From Fundidesulfovibrio magnetotacticus (lineage in GTDB: Bacteria > Desulfobacterota > Desulfovibrionia > Desulfovibrionales > Desulfovibrionaceae), in NCBI RefSeq assembly GCF_013019105.1, contig NZ_BLTE01000006.1:62001-126000 (forward strand): DNA of 64,000 nt, in the 5' to 3' direction. Shown here piece by piece: positions 1-7,553 of this stretch. The position numbers and the translations under genes are program-made. The notes beneath the pieces are model-generated. The model searched no databases, was not told the DNA's origin, and saw only the letters and a program-made list of their open reading frames with translations. The number at the start of each line of letters is the position of its first letter. The stretch's first letter is position 1.

Positions 1-1
1 C

Positions 2-2359
2 GGCTACAACGTGGCCTACTGGAATCTCCACGAGCGCAGGCTCTCGCACATCGACGGCGCATGGCGCGCCAACGACGTTCCGCTCGTTTTCTTCCACTAC
101 TCCGGCTATTCCCCCTACCTGCCCTGGCAGCTGTCGCGGCACCAGAACAGGTTCCACCCCGAGGACAGTCCCGAACTCGAGGCGCTGACGCTCGGATACA
201 GGGAGAAATTGCTCGGCAACGGGTATCTGTTCTGCAGCAAGCTCCCCTACGCGTTCGCCACGCTCTCCAACGGAACGCGGCTTCCCATGCGCATCGTGCG
301 CGACATCATGCAATGGGCCGCCCGCAACAGGGTGGAGACGCCGGACCCGGTGGACGAACCGGACGCGTTCTGCCGCTTCCTGATGTCGCGAGGCGTGGCC
401 CCAGACTTCCCGGACTCCATCCTGGCCTTCCATTTCCTGCTGAGAGCCCGGAAGGACCTCCTGGATGTCTTCCCAAACGCGCTGTCCCACGGCAACGATC
501 CCGGGTTCCGGGAGTGGCTCGCCCTGGAAGGGGCCTCCGGGGAACAACTCGTCGATCTCTTGGCGTTCGAAGAGAACGAAACGCCCTATGACTACGTTCA
601 GGACGCCTTCGATCGCCTCCGGCGCGCGCAGCGAAGCGACGTGTTCGACTACTTCAAAGGGTTCTGGGCAGACGACGGACTTTTCGACGAGTTCGCCGAG
701 TGGTTTTCCACTTACGGCCAGGAGGAAATGGGATTCACCAAGGAACATACCGAAGCGTTCAAGGGCACCCGCGGAAACGTCACGAGGATTTTCAGTCTGT
801 ACTTCTCCCATTGGGACATCCAGGCCCAGCACGGCAACATCGCCGCACCGGGCGGATTGGTTTCTTTCACGGCCTGGCTGCGACGCAATCGCGGCAGCTT
901 GAAGCTGTCCCATGAAGACATCAGCCTTTTCTTGGAATATGCTCGAGAAAACGCCTCACTGATGCGCAAGATCGTGTTCCTGTACCATTACGCCGGCCCT
1001 TCGACGGACCGCAGCACATGCCCGAACCTCTACGACGCGGCTCGAAGATGCAGGGAACTGCAGCTTGAGGATTTCACCAGGGAGATCACGGCCTGGCTCG
1101 CGAACGAGGAGGCCATGGCCCCCATCGACCACCACGCCGCCCACTTCGACAGCGACGCCGGCACGCTGGACAATCCCCGCGCCTGCGTCATTCCTGAAAT
1201 GACCCCCGAGTACAACCACGACTTCATGCGCTCCTGCCGCGGGGCGATCGATCCGGCGGACGGGGCGATCAAGGTCAACTTCGCCGGATATCTCAACGCC
1301 CCCACCGGGATGGGCGAGTGTTCGCGAAGCCTGCTGAGAACGCTTTTCCAGCCGGACATCCGCCTGCGCGCCATGACCATTCCCACCCGGCACACCATGC
1401 CCGCGCCCCCGCCCGACAACCCGTTCGTCTTCGGCTGGCCGCAGGGCTACGCCGACGTGTCGCTCACCGTGGCCAACGCCGACGCCACCGACCCCGCGAA
1501 CAGGTTCCTGCCCGGCGTCCACAGGGCGAAGCGCAACATCGGCTACTGGATGTGGGAAACCGCCGTCCTGCCGCGCGGCATGGCGAAATCCCACGCCTTC
1601 TACGACGAGATCTGGACCGCGAGCTCCCATTCGGCCAGCGCCATCGAGAAGGCCACGGGCAAGGCGACGGCCGTCGTGCCGATCCCGCTGGACTTCGAGG
1701 CGCTCGCCCGGGCGCGGGCGAACCGGGCGCGTTTCGGGTTGCCCGAGCGCTCGACCCTGTTCGGCTTCCTGTTCGATCCCAACAGCGTGCTGGAGCGCAA
1801 GAACATCCGCGCCGTGATCCGGGCCTTCCTCTCCAGCCTTCGTCCCGACGACGACTGCCTCCTCGTCCTCAAGGCCAACGGCGCCGCGCGCGGCAACCTT
1901 GAATACGAGACCCTGCGGACCATGGCCAACGATCGCGTCCTCTTCACGGAATGCGTGCTCAGCCGGGAAGACACCTACGATTTCCTGAAAAGCCTCGACG
2001 TGTACGTCTCGCTCCACCGCTCCGAAGGGTTCGGGCTCACCTGCGCCGAATCCATGGCCCTGGGGCTCCCCGTCATCGCCACGGGCTACTCCGGCAACCT
2101 GGACTTCATGGACTCGACCAACAGCATCCTGGTCCCGGCCGAGATCATCGAGACGGACAGGGCATACGGACCCTACCCCGCCGGAACCGTCTGGGGCGAC
2201 CCCGACATCGCGGCCGCGGGCGCGGGCATGCGCGCCCTGCTCAACTCCGACAAACGCAAATCGCTGGGCTCAGCAGCCCGGCAGTCAATATTCCAAACGC
2301 TAAACCCCGACAGAATAGCCAACCTTGTTCGTTCCAATCTTAGGTCAAACCTTTCTTGA
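2..2359 (+). CDS. Glycosyltransferase, two-domain (5' truncated by window edge)
   Basis: Cytoplasmic or membrane-associated sugar transferase for a surface polysaccharide. The frame is open to the left edge (Gly-Tyr-Asn precede the GTG at 11), so the N-terminus is missing. The first ~120 visible residues look like the tail of a nucleotide-diphospho-sugar transferase domain (YWNLHER, then VFFHYSGYSP). The middle ~270 residues are unassigned. From residue ~420 there is a GT4-type glycosyltransferase: GYLNAPTGMGECSRS, then a UDP/GDP-sugar binding segment, then the E-x7-E motif in SEGFGLTCAES (~671-679). Its stop lies inside the most upstream possible reading frame of the following sulfotransferase. 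Base composition is GC-rich like the main genome. The family is clear; the sugar donor and acceptor cannot be told. Confidence 0.85.
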   Translation, partial: GYNVAYWNLHERRLSHIDGAWRANDVPLVFFHYSGYSPYLPWQLSRHQNRFHPEDSPELEALTLGYREKLLGNGYLFCSKLPYAFATLSNGTRLPMRIVRDIMQWAARNRVETPDPVDEPDAFCRFLMSRGVAPDFPDSILAFHFLLRARKDLLDVFPNALSHGNDPGFREWLALEGASGEQLVDLLAFEENETPYDYVQDAFDRLRRAQRSDVFDYFKGFWADDGLFDEFAEWFSTYGQEEMGFTKEHTEAFKGTRGNVTRIFSLYFSHWDIQAQHGNIAAPGGLVSFTAWLRRNRGSLKLSHEDISLFLEYARENASLMRKIVFLYHYAGPSTDRSTCPNLYDAARRCRELQLEDFTREITAWLANEEAMAPIDHHAAHFDSDAGTLDNPRACVIPEMTPEYNHDFMRSCRGAIDPADGAIKVNFAGYLNAPTGMGECSRSLLRTLFQPDIRLRAMTIPTRHTMPAPPPDNPFVFGWPQGYADVSLTVANADATDPANRFLPGVHRAKRNIGYWMWETAVLPRGMAKSHAFYDEIWTASSHSASAIEKATGKATAVVPIPLDFEALARARANRARFGLPERSTLFGFLFDPNSVLERKNIRAVIRAFLSSLRPDDDCLLVLKANGAARGNLEYETLRTMANDRVLFTECVLSREDTYDFLKSLDVYVSLHRSEGFGLTCAESMALGLPVIATGYSGNLDFMDSTNSILVPAEIIETDRAYGPYPAGTVWGDPDIAAAGAGMRALLNSDKRKSLGSAARQSIFQTLNPDRIANLVRSNLRSNLS

Positions 2360-2420
2360 GCTTAAACAACGCGCAGCCAACTACAAACCCCATCTCAATA
2401 AATTCATAGGACTACAAGCC

Positions 2421-3329
2421 ATGCACGACCCTGAAATGGCAGCGCAGGAAGTTTGGGCGTATTTTAAACGCTTAAACAAGGGGCTTACCAACAGCGGGAG
2501 AAAGGTGAACTTGATCGGTGTTGGAGCTGGCCGTTGCGGGACATCGATGATTCAGCTGCTCTTTGAAAACTCGCGGGACATATACGCCACACCGGTCAAA
2601 GAAGTCAACTATTTCGGCGTCATGGAAGAAAAGCATCATCCACGAGGCTGGTCGCGAAGAGATTATGAGAGGATATTCCTGGATGCGGACAGCGAAAAAT
2701 ATGTCTGTGAAATAAGCCCCGTCTATTTAACCCAACCAGGTTCTGCCGAGTCAATTCTTCAATACAACCAGGATATCAAAATCATAATTACTTTAAGAGA
2801 ACCACTCTCCAGATCTATTTCGCTCTACAAGCATCTCTACCGCGAGCACGGCAACAACTCCATCGAAAAGTATTTCACCGAAGGCCTTAGTCAAGTCAAG
2901 CTCAATGCCGTCAGAGAAACGGACTGGCTGTCTCCGGGCAAAAATATACTGCAATCTCAATACGCTGACGCCATTGCCAAATTCCTCAAGTTATTCCCAA
3001 GAGAAAACATATGCATACTGCTCTACGAAGACTTAAGATACGATTCCGCGCACTGGATCAATACGCTTGAATCATTTATCGGCCTAGACCTAGACAGCTC
3101 ATTCTTGAGCTGCAATGTAAACGCTTCAGAAGACGTTCCCCTGGACTTAACGCCTGAGTGTGCCAACAAACTTCTGAGTCATTTTCTTCCAGACGTTATC
3201 CGCACATCTGAAATTCTTGGAATTGATCTCAAGACAAAGTGGTACAGTCATACGGAGCAGACACCACAGCGCAGCGCCTCCCTGATCATGCCAGAGCCAG
3301 ACAACCCCCAACGGCCTACACGGGAATGA
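2421..3329 (+). CDS. Sulfotransferase family protein
   Basis: Predicted PAPS-dependent sulfotransferase that would add sulfate to a glycan or other acceptor. Residues ~33-43 (GVGAGRCGTS) form the 5'-phosphosulfate binding loop. ITLREPLSRSISLY around residue 140 fits the 3'-phosphate binding motif with Arg and Ser. The C-terminal part has a typical ENICILLYEDL strand. I chose ATG 2421 (302 residues, AGG 10 bases upstream); a TTG at 2325 in the same frame would add 32 residues and overlap the glycosyltransferase. The gene is clearly AT-richer than its neighbours, which suggests later acquisition. Its position after a glycosyltransferase suggests capsule, LPS or flagellin-glycan sulfation, but the substrate is inferred only from context. 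Confidence 0.8.
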   Translation: MHDPEMAAQEVWAYFKRLNKGLTNSGRKVNLIGVGAGRCGTSMIQLLFENSRDIYATPVKEVNYFGVMEEKHHPRGWSRRDYERIFLDADSEKYVCEISPVYLTQPGSAESILQYNQDIKIIITLREPLSRSISLYKHLYREHGNNSIEKYFTEGLSQVKLNAVRETDWLSPGKNILQSQYADAIAKFLKLFPRENICILLYEDLRYDSAHWINTLESFIGLDLDSSFLSCNVNASEDVPLDLTPECANKLLSHFLPDVIRTSEILGIDLKTKWYSHTEQTPQRSASLIMPEPDNPQRPTRE

Positions 3330-3490
3330 ACAGCACGACTTGAACCAGGAAGCCCCTTAGGGAAATGAGTGTTCCTCGGTAATCAGGACAGTCATTCTGC
3401 CTTCGGAAGCCTTCATCGAGCAGAGGCCCCCGTCCGGCGTCGCCGGGCGGGGGCCTTCGGGTTCTTTCGCGGATCGCGGCAGGGAGTCGG
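3330..3490. other. Intergenic DNA with leuS-type terminator relic
   Basis: No gene is seen. At about 3422-3456 lies a GC-rich inverted repeat (GGCCCCCGTCCGGCG facing its complement) that closely resembles the terminator just downstream of the true leuS at 7488-7524. It lacks a clear T-run. It continues the similarity of the adjacent leuS relic past the stop codon, so the duplicated block appears to include the leuS terminator. Confidence 0.5.
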
Positions 3491-3729
3491 CTAGCCCACC
3501 ACCACGTTCACCAGCTTGCCGGGCACGTAGGTGACCTTGCGCACCGTCTTGCCCGCGATGTGCCGGTCCACGTTTTCCCCGGCCGGGGCGGCCTGCAGGG
3601 TGTTCACGGCCGAGGAGACGGAGCGCGGGCCTTCGGCGCGCAGGGCCTCCACGTTGGCGAAGAGGACCACCCCAGGTCCTTCTCCGGGGGGGGCGGCGAA
3701 GAGCATGAGCACGCGCACGGTGTCCGCCG
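3491..3729 (-). pseudogene. Mosaic relic of leuS 3' end (internally deleted duplicate)
   Basis: Three pieces of the leuS 3' region are joined in order. 3491-3596 matches 7554-7659. 3595-3666 matches 7865-7936. 3664 to about 3729 matches from 8178 on. The junctions share GC and GGA with both parent sites, so they look like short-homology deletions. The first piece differs from leuS at only a few of 106 bases. A G-run has 8 G here against 7 in leuS. The residual frame still reads [18 protein letters not shown] and the exact leuS C-terminus [11 protein letters not shown], but has no start of its own and lacks the catalytic domains. It is almost certainly non-functional. It implies a past duplication of the leuS end, followed by deletions. 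Confidence 0.85.
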
Positions 3730-3808
3730 CGGTTCATGCCGGGCGTGATCCGGTCTGGACAGGCGCACCCCGCGTCGCATGCCGACATCCTCTCCTTCAT
3801 CCCACGGC

Positions 3809-4282
3809 TCACCGTGCCGACTCCCTCCGCCAGCGATCGATTTCGACCGCAGCCACGGCCGCGAGCAGGAACGGCGCGGCGAGGATGGCCTGGTCGGGCC
3901 AGAAGAGTCCCATGTCCCAACTGCGCCAGGAGAAGGGGTACAGCCAGAACTGGGAGGGACCGCCCACGGTCCTTTGGAGCATGTCCAGGGCCTGATGGAG
4001 CAGCGAGCCCATGGCCGTCCAGGCGAAAGCCTGCCTGCGCAGCCGCCCAGGCAGGAGCATGCAGAGGGCGTAGCAGGCCAGAAGGCAGGGGACCGGCTCG
4101 TGGAGCAGCTGGAAAAGCCGACTGGTGCAGAACATGCCGGGCACGCGGGCCAGGAGATCCGGGAGGCAGTTGCCGAGGAGCCAGCAGGCTGCCGGGAACT
4201 CCGCGAGTTCCCGGCGGGCGAGGCGTTCGCCGCCGCGCCGTGCGAGCTGCGCCGCGCAGAGGTGCGTCACGAGGTCCGGCAA
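3809..4282 (-). CDS. Membrane protein, YdjM-like (metal-dependent hydrolase-like)
   Basis: A 157-residue hydrophobic protein. The start MPDLVTHL followed by LLGNCLPDLL and LLHE resembles the YdjM/DUF457 family of inner-membrane proteins, in which His and Asp side chains near the membrane surface may bind metal. Several membrane segments are visible (about residues 60-85, 90-105 and 130-150). The stop of the upstream gene on the same strand (4289) is 6 bases before this start, so the two are probably co-transcribed and perhaps functionally linked. Family assignment is by motif resemblance only, and the activity is unknown. Confidence 0.6.
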   Translation of the reverse strand: MPDLVTHLCAAQLARRGGERLARRELAEFPAACWLLGNCLPDLLARVPGMFCTSRLFQLLHEPVPCLLACYALCMLLPGRLRRQAFAWTAMGSLLHQALDMLQRTVGGPSQFWLYPFSWRSWDMGLFWPDQAILAAPFLLAAVAAVEIDRWRRESAR

Positions 4283-4288
4283 GACGCC

Positions 4289-4717
4289 TCAGGGTTTGGC
4301 GCGCAATGCGCGCGCCAGGGCTTGGAGGAAGATGCCGCAGGCGACGACGGCGGCGGCCAGCGAACCCCAGACCTTGAAGGCGCGGTCCAGGTGGACGTGG
4401 ACCAGGCTGGGATCCAGGCGGTTCGGCGGGCGGAAAGCGGCGGCCAGGTCCACGATCGAGCCGGTCTCGACCTCCGGCCAGCGGCCCTCCACCTGGACGG
4501 GGCCTTTCCGGGTGGCCAAGCGAAAGCCCTCGGGGCCGACGGCGGCGACGACCGCCTGGTTGATGTACAGGAGCGCGCCGTCGCAGTCGGACGGCTGATC
4601 GAGGCAGCGGGCCAGGGAGCGTTCGCCAGGCGGGCCGTCCGCTCCGGCCAGGACGATCCCCGCCAACAGCAGCGCGGAGAGGGCGCATTTGATCCAGCGG
4701 AGGTGGTCGGAGAACAT
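4289..4717 (-). CDS. Hypothetical membrane protein
   Basis: 142 residues, not recognised as a named family. An N-terminal hydrophobic stretch (residues ~10-26, signal anchor) is followed by a ~75-residue hydrophilic, probably periplasmic, domain with short beta-like segments (ALLYINQAVVAAV, FRLATRKGPVQVEG). A second membrane segment lies at ~118-135. The domain size and pattern recall a small OB-like fold, but this is not firm. It sits 6 bases upstream of the YdjM-like gene and is probably in one operon with it. Confidence 0.6.
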   Translation of the reverse strand: MFSDHLRWIKCALSALLLAGIVLAGADGPPGERSLARCLDQPSDCDGALLYINQAVVAAVGPEGFRLATRKGPVQVEGRWPEVETGSIVDLAAAFRPPNRLDPSLVHVHLDRAFKVWGSLAAAVVACGIFLQALARALRAKP

Positions 4718-4773
4718 GGCGTGGGCGCTCCCTGGCCGGATGGACGAAAAAGTCGTCCGCAGGCGGAACGGAC

Positions 4774-6114
4774 TTATTTTTCTTCCGTGCCGTTCAATTT
4801 GAGGATTTTGCGCAGCGTGTCCTTGGAGATGCCCAGCTCGCGGCAGGCCGCATTGCGGTTGCCCAGGTTGCGCTTCACGGCCTTGACGGCGGCGTGGTAG
4901 CGCACCTCGTCCATGGTCATGGGGCCGTCGCTGGTGACGGGCCGGATGGCCGGGCGGAGGTTGCGCGGCAGGTGGTCCACCTGGATGAGCCCTCCCGGGC
5001 AGAGGATGCAGGCGTACTCCAGAATGTTCTCCAGTTCGCGGATGTTGCCCGGGTAGCCGTAGCGGGTGAGCAGCCGCATGGCCTCGGGGGCAACGCCCCG
5101 GATGTCCTTGCCCTGGGCGCGGCGGCGGTGGCGCAGGGCGTGGTCCACGAGCAGGGGCACGTCCTGGGAGCGCTCGCGCAGGGGCGGCAGGGTGAACTGC
5201 ACCACGTTGAGGCGGTAGTAGAGGTCGCCCCGGAAGGTCCCCTCGTCCACCATGCGGGCCAGGTCGCGGTTGGTGGAGGCCACCACGCGCACGTCGGCGG
5301 CCACGCTCTCCACGCCGCCCAGGGGCTCGTAGACGCGCTCCTGGAGCACGCGCAGGATCTTGGACTGGAGGGCCAGGGGCAGATCGCCGATCTCGTCGAG
5401 CAGCAGCGTGCCGCCCTCGGCCAGCTGGAAGCGGCCGGGCTTGTCGCGCCGGGCGTCGGTGAAGGCCCCTGCCTTGTATCCGAACAGCTCGGATTCCATC
5501 AGGTTTTCAGGCAGCGCCCCGCAGTTCACGGCCACGAACGGCCCTTTGGCGCGTCCCGAAAGGCGGTGGATGGCCCGGGCGAAAAGCTCCTTGCCGGTGC
5601 CGGATTCGCCCAGCAACAGCACGGTGGCCTCGCTCTGGGCCACCTGGGGCAGGATGCGCACCAGTTCGGTGAGGCTGCGGTCCTTGGTGCAGAAGTCTTC
5701 CGGGGAGCCCCAGCAGACGTGGCGGGCGTCGTCGAAGCCGCCGGTGAGGTCCCGCAGGGTCTCCACGCCGCCGATGATGCGCCCCTTGTTGTCCTTGAGG
5801 GGCGCGGCGGAGACGCTCACGGCGGCGGTCGTGCCGTCGCCGCGCAGGATGTGCATGATGCGGTGGGCGATCTTGCGGTCGTCCGTCATGCAGGCGCGCA
5901 GCACGCAGACGTCCTTGCAGTCCTTTGTCTGGAACACGTCCCAGCACTTGGCCCCCAGGGCCCTGGCCATGGGGATGCCCGTGAGCGCTTCGGCCGACTT
6001 GTTGAAGTAGGTGATGGCCCAGTCGGTGTCCACGGTGAAGACCCCGTCCGCCACGCTGTCCATGATGAACGAGCACATGGACGTGCAGGGAAACGGCGTT
6101 CCCAGCTGTTTCAT
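4774..6114 (-). CDS. Sigma-54-dependent activator with Cys-rich PAS sensor domain
   Basis: A transcription activator of the NtrC/NifA class, 446 residues from ATG 6114 (GGAGGGG just upstream; a TTG at 6186 is less likely). Residues ~15-125 are a PAS domain with an unusual Cys cluster (CWDVF, then [10 protein letters not shown]), which suggests redox, metal or Fe-S sensing. The AAA+ domain (~145-375) has Walker A GESGTGKE and Walker [12 protein letters not shown]. The sigma-54 contact loop reads GAFTDA rather than GAFTGA. The C-terminal Fis-type helix-turn-helix is [20 protein letters not shown]. There is no receiver domain, so control is probably through the PAS ligand. The divergent IscU-like gene 257 bases away is a candidate target, although I could not find a full -24/-12 site there. 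Confidence 0.9.
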   Translation of the reverse strand: MKQLGTPFPCTSMCSFIMDSVADGVFTVDTDWAITYFNKSAEALTGIPMARALGAKCWDVFQTKDCKDVCVLRACMTDDRKIAHRIMHILRGDGTTAAVSVSAAPLKDNKGRIIGGVETLRDLTGGFDDARHVCWGSPEDFCTKDRSLTELVRILPQVAQSEATVLLLGESGTGKELFARAIHRLSGRAKGPFVAVNCGALPENLMESELFGYKAGAFTDARRDKPGRFQLAEGGTLLLDEIGDLPLALQSKILRVLQERVYEPLGGVESVAADVRVVASTNRDLARMVDEGTFRGDLYYRLNVVQFTLPPLRERSQDVPLLVDHALRHRRRAQGKDIRGVAPEAMRLLTRYGYPGNIRELENILEYACILCPGGLIQVDHLPRNLRPAIRPVTSDGPMTMDEVRYHAAVKAVKRNLGNRNAACRELGISKDTLRKILKLNGTEEK

Positions 6115-6371
6115 TCGCCCCTCCGCCAGCCTGACGGTCCCCCGCGCTTTTGGGTACGTGGTAGCCCCGGGCGTTGCGGGGGTCAATGCAGAGGACGAAG
6201 AATTCGTCCGGGCAGCTGACCGGCCCTGGCCGCTTGATGGTCAACCACCTGAAAATATACTGGAAACAGACTTGGCATCATTTGTGAAAAAAAGAGCGCA
6301 AACGGGGCGTGGGCGCGCCCCGACAACCAGGGTGGCTGGGCAGCCCCCGATACAAGGTGAGGAGGACAGTC

Positions 6372-7349
6372 ATGGAACTTACATTGACCATCACCGGTCG
6401 CCGCTGCGACCTGGCTCTGCATCCCGTTTCGGCCAAGACCGTGGAACGCATCCAGACGCTCGGCCGCAAGTTTTACACCAAGAAGTACATCCACTGGTGG
6501 CGCAACGGCAACACCAGCACCTGCGGCATGAAGTTCGACGACGACTGCGTGGTGAAGGTGCAGCTCGACCACCGCGAAGTGCCCTTCAACTCCGCCGGCA
6601 TCGGCCGCGACGCCGTGCTCCTGCGCCGCCGCCACTACCTGGAGAGCAAGGCGCGCTACCTGGCGCTCCTGGGCTACGACGACGAATACTGCCACATGGT
6701 TTGGAAGTGGACCAACGTCGCCGGGTTCGACCCCACCCGCTTCAGCTTCTTCGTGCACCGCTGGGACCGCATCCTGGGCGAACAGGACTTCCTGATCCTC
6801 GACGACGTTCGCTACGACGGCGCGTTCGCCGACACGCAGGACTGGGGCGGCAGCTGCGGGTTCTCCCTGGTGGACCCCCGCATCATCGACCTGGACGAAC
6901 TGCGCAAGGAGCTGGGCATCGAGCAGGAAAAGCCCGCCCCCAAGCTGGTGGCCAAGGAGACCCCCGCGCCCGCGGGCCCCGCTCCCCTGGAGAGCGCATC
7001 CTGCGACCCCACCGCGCGGCCCCTCGTGATCCCCGTTGAAGCCCCCAACGCCGTGGGGGTGCACGGCTGCACCACCTGCAAGAACTCCACGCGCGTGGAA
7101 CTGCGCATCGAGGACGACGTGGTGGCCGCCGCCGGGGGCGAAGCCTCGGGCTGCGAATACGGGAAGGAATGCTTCGAGGCCCTCACCCGGCTCGTCACCG
7201 GCAAGCCGGTCTGGGAATGCTGGGGCCTCTCCAACGAAGACCTGCGCCCCCTGCTGCCGCGCGTGCTCCCCAAGCTCGACTGCGACACCTTCACCGTGGG
7301 CGCTCTCAAGATCGCACTGCGCGCCTGGGAAAAGCGCCAGGCCGCCTAG
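6372..7349 (+). CDS. Unknown N-terminal domain fused to IscU/NifU-like scaffold domain
   Basis: 325 residues from ATG 6372 (GGAGGA 8 bases upstream). The first ~195 residues are a soluble domain I do not recognise, rich in Trp, Tyr and His. A Pro/Ala linker follows (~200-225). The last ~95 residues align well with the IscU/NifU N-terminal Fe-S scaffold: C233/C236 in GCTTCKN, C261 in SGCEYG, LTRLVTGKPVWE, then C304 in KLDCDTF and a C-terminal GALKIALRAW helix. The spacing C236-C261-C304 (25 and 43) is almost that of the three IscU ligands. The IscU Asp two residues after the first Cys is Asn here. It may bind an Fe-S cluster or iron. The divergent Cys-rich PAS activator suggests a joint redox or iron role, which is inference. 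Confidence 0.6.
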   Translation: MELTLTITGRRCDLALHPVSAKTVERIQTLGRKFYTKKYIHWWRNGNTSTCGMKFDDDCVVKVQLDHREVPFNSAGIGRDAVLLRRRHYLESKARYLALLGYDDEYCHMVWKWTNVAGFDPTRFSFFVHRWDRILGEQDFLILDDVRYDGAFADTQDWGGSCGFSLVDPRIIDLDELRKELGIEQEKPAPKLVAKETPAPAGPAPLESASCDPTARPLVIPVEAPNAVGVHGCTTCKNSTRVELRIEDDVVAAAGGEASGCEYGKECFEALTRLVTGKPVWECWGLSNEDLRPLLPRVLPKLDCDTFTVGALKIALRAWEKRQAA

Positions 7350-7487
7350 CAGGCTCTTCCCGGCGCGGAGACGCCGTGCCCCGCGCCGAACCGCCCGGCC
7401 GACGACTCGGCCGGGCTCCTCCCGACCGGCCGCCCCGCAGCAGTCGCGGGGCGGCCGCGCCGTTGACGCGTCCTGCGAGGCCGCCAC

Positions 7488-7524
7488 GCAAAAGCCCCCG
7501 CCCGGCAGCGCCGGACGGGGGCCT
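7488..7524 (-). terminator. Rho-independent terminator of leuS
   Basis: On the minus strand, about 30 bases after the leuS stop, a GC stem (CCCCCGTCCGGCG, loop, CGCCGGGCGGGGG-like arm) ends in a TTTT run. Confidence 0.8.
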
Positions 7525-7553
7525 GTGTTCCGTGGAACCGGAAGGGGAGCCGA

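Noticed and set aside
6268-6290. Sigma-54 -24/-12 promoter before the IscU-like gene (TTGGCATCATTTGTGA)
   Set aside because: The -24 half fits, but the -12 GC is GA at the required spacing, so I did not list it as a promoter.
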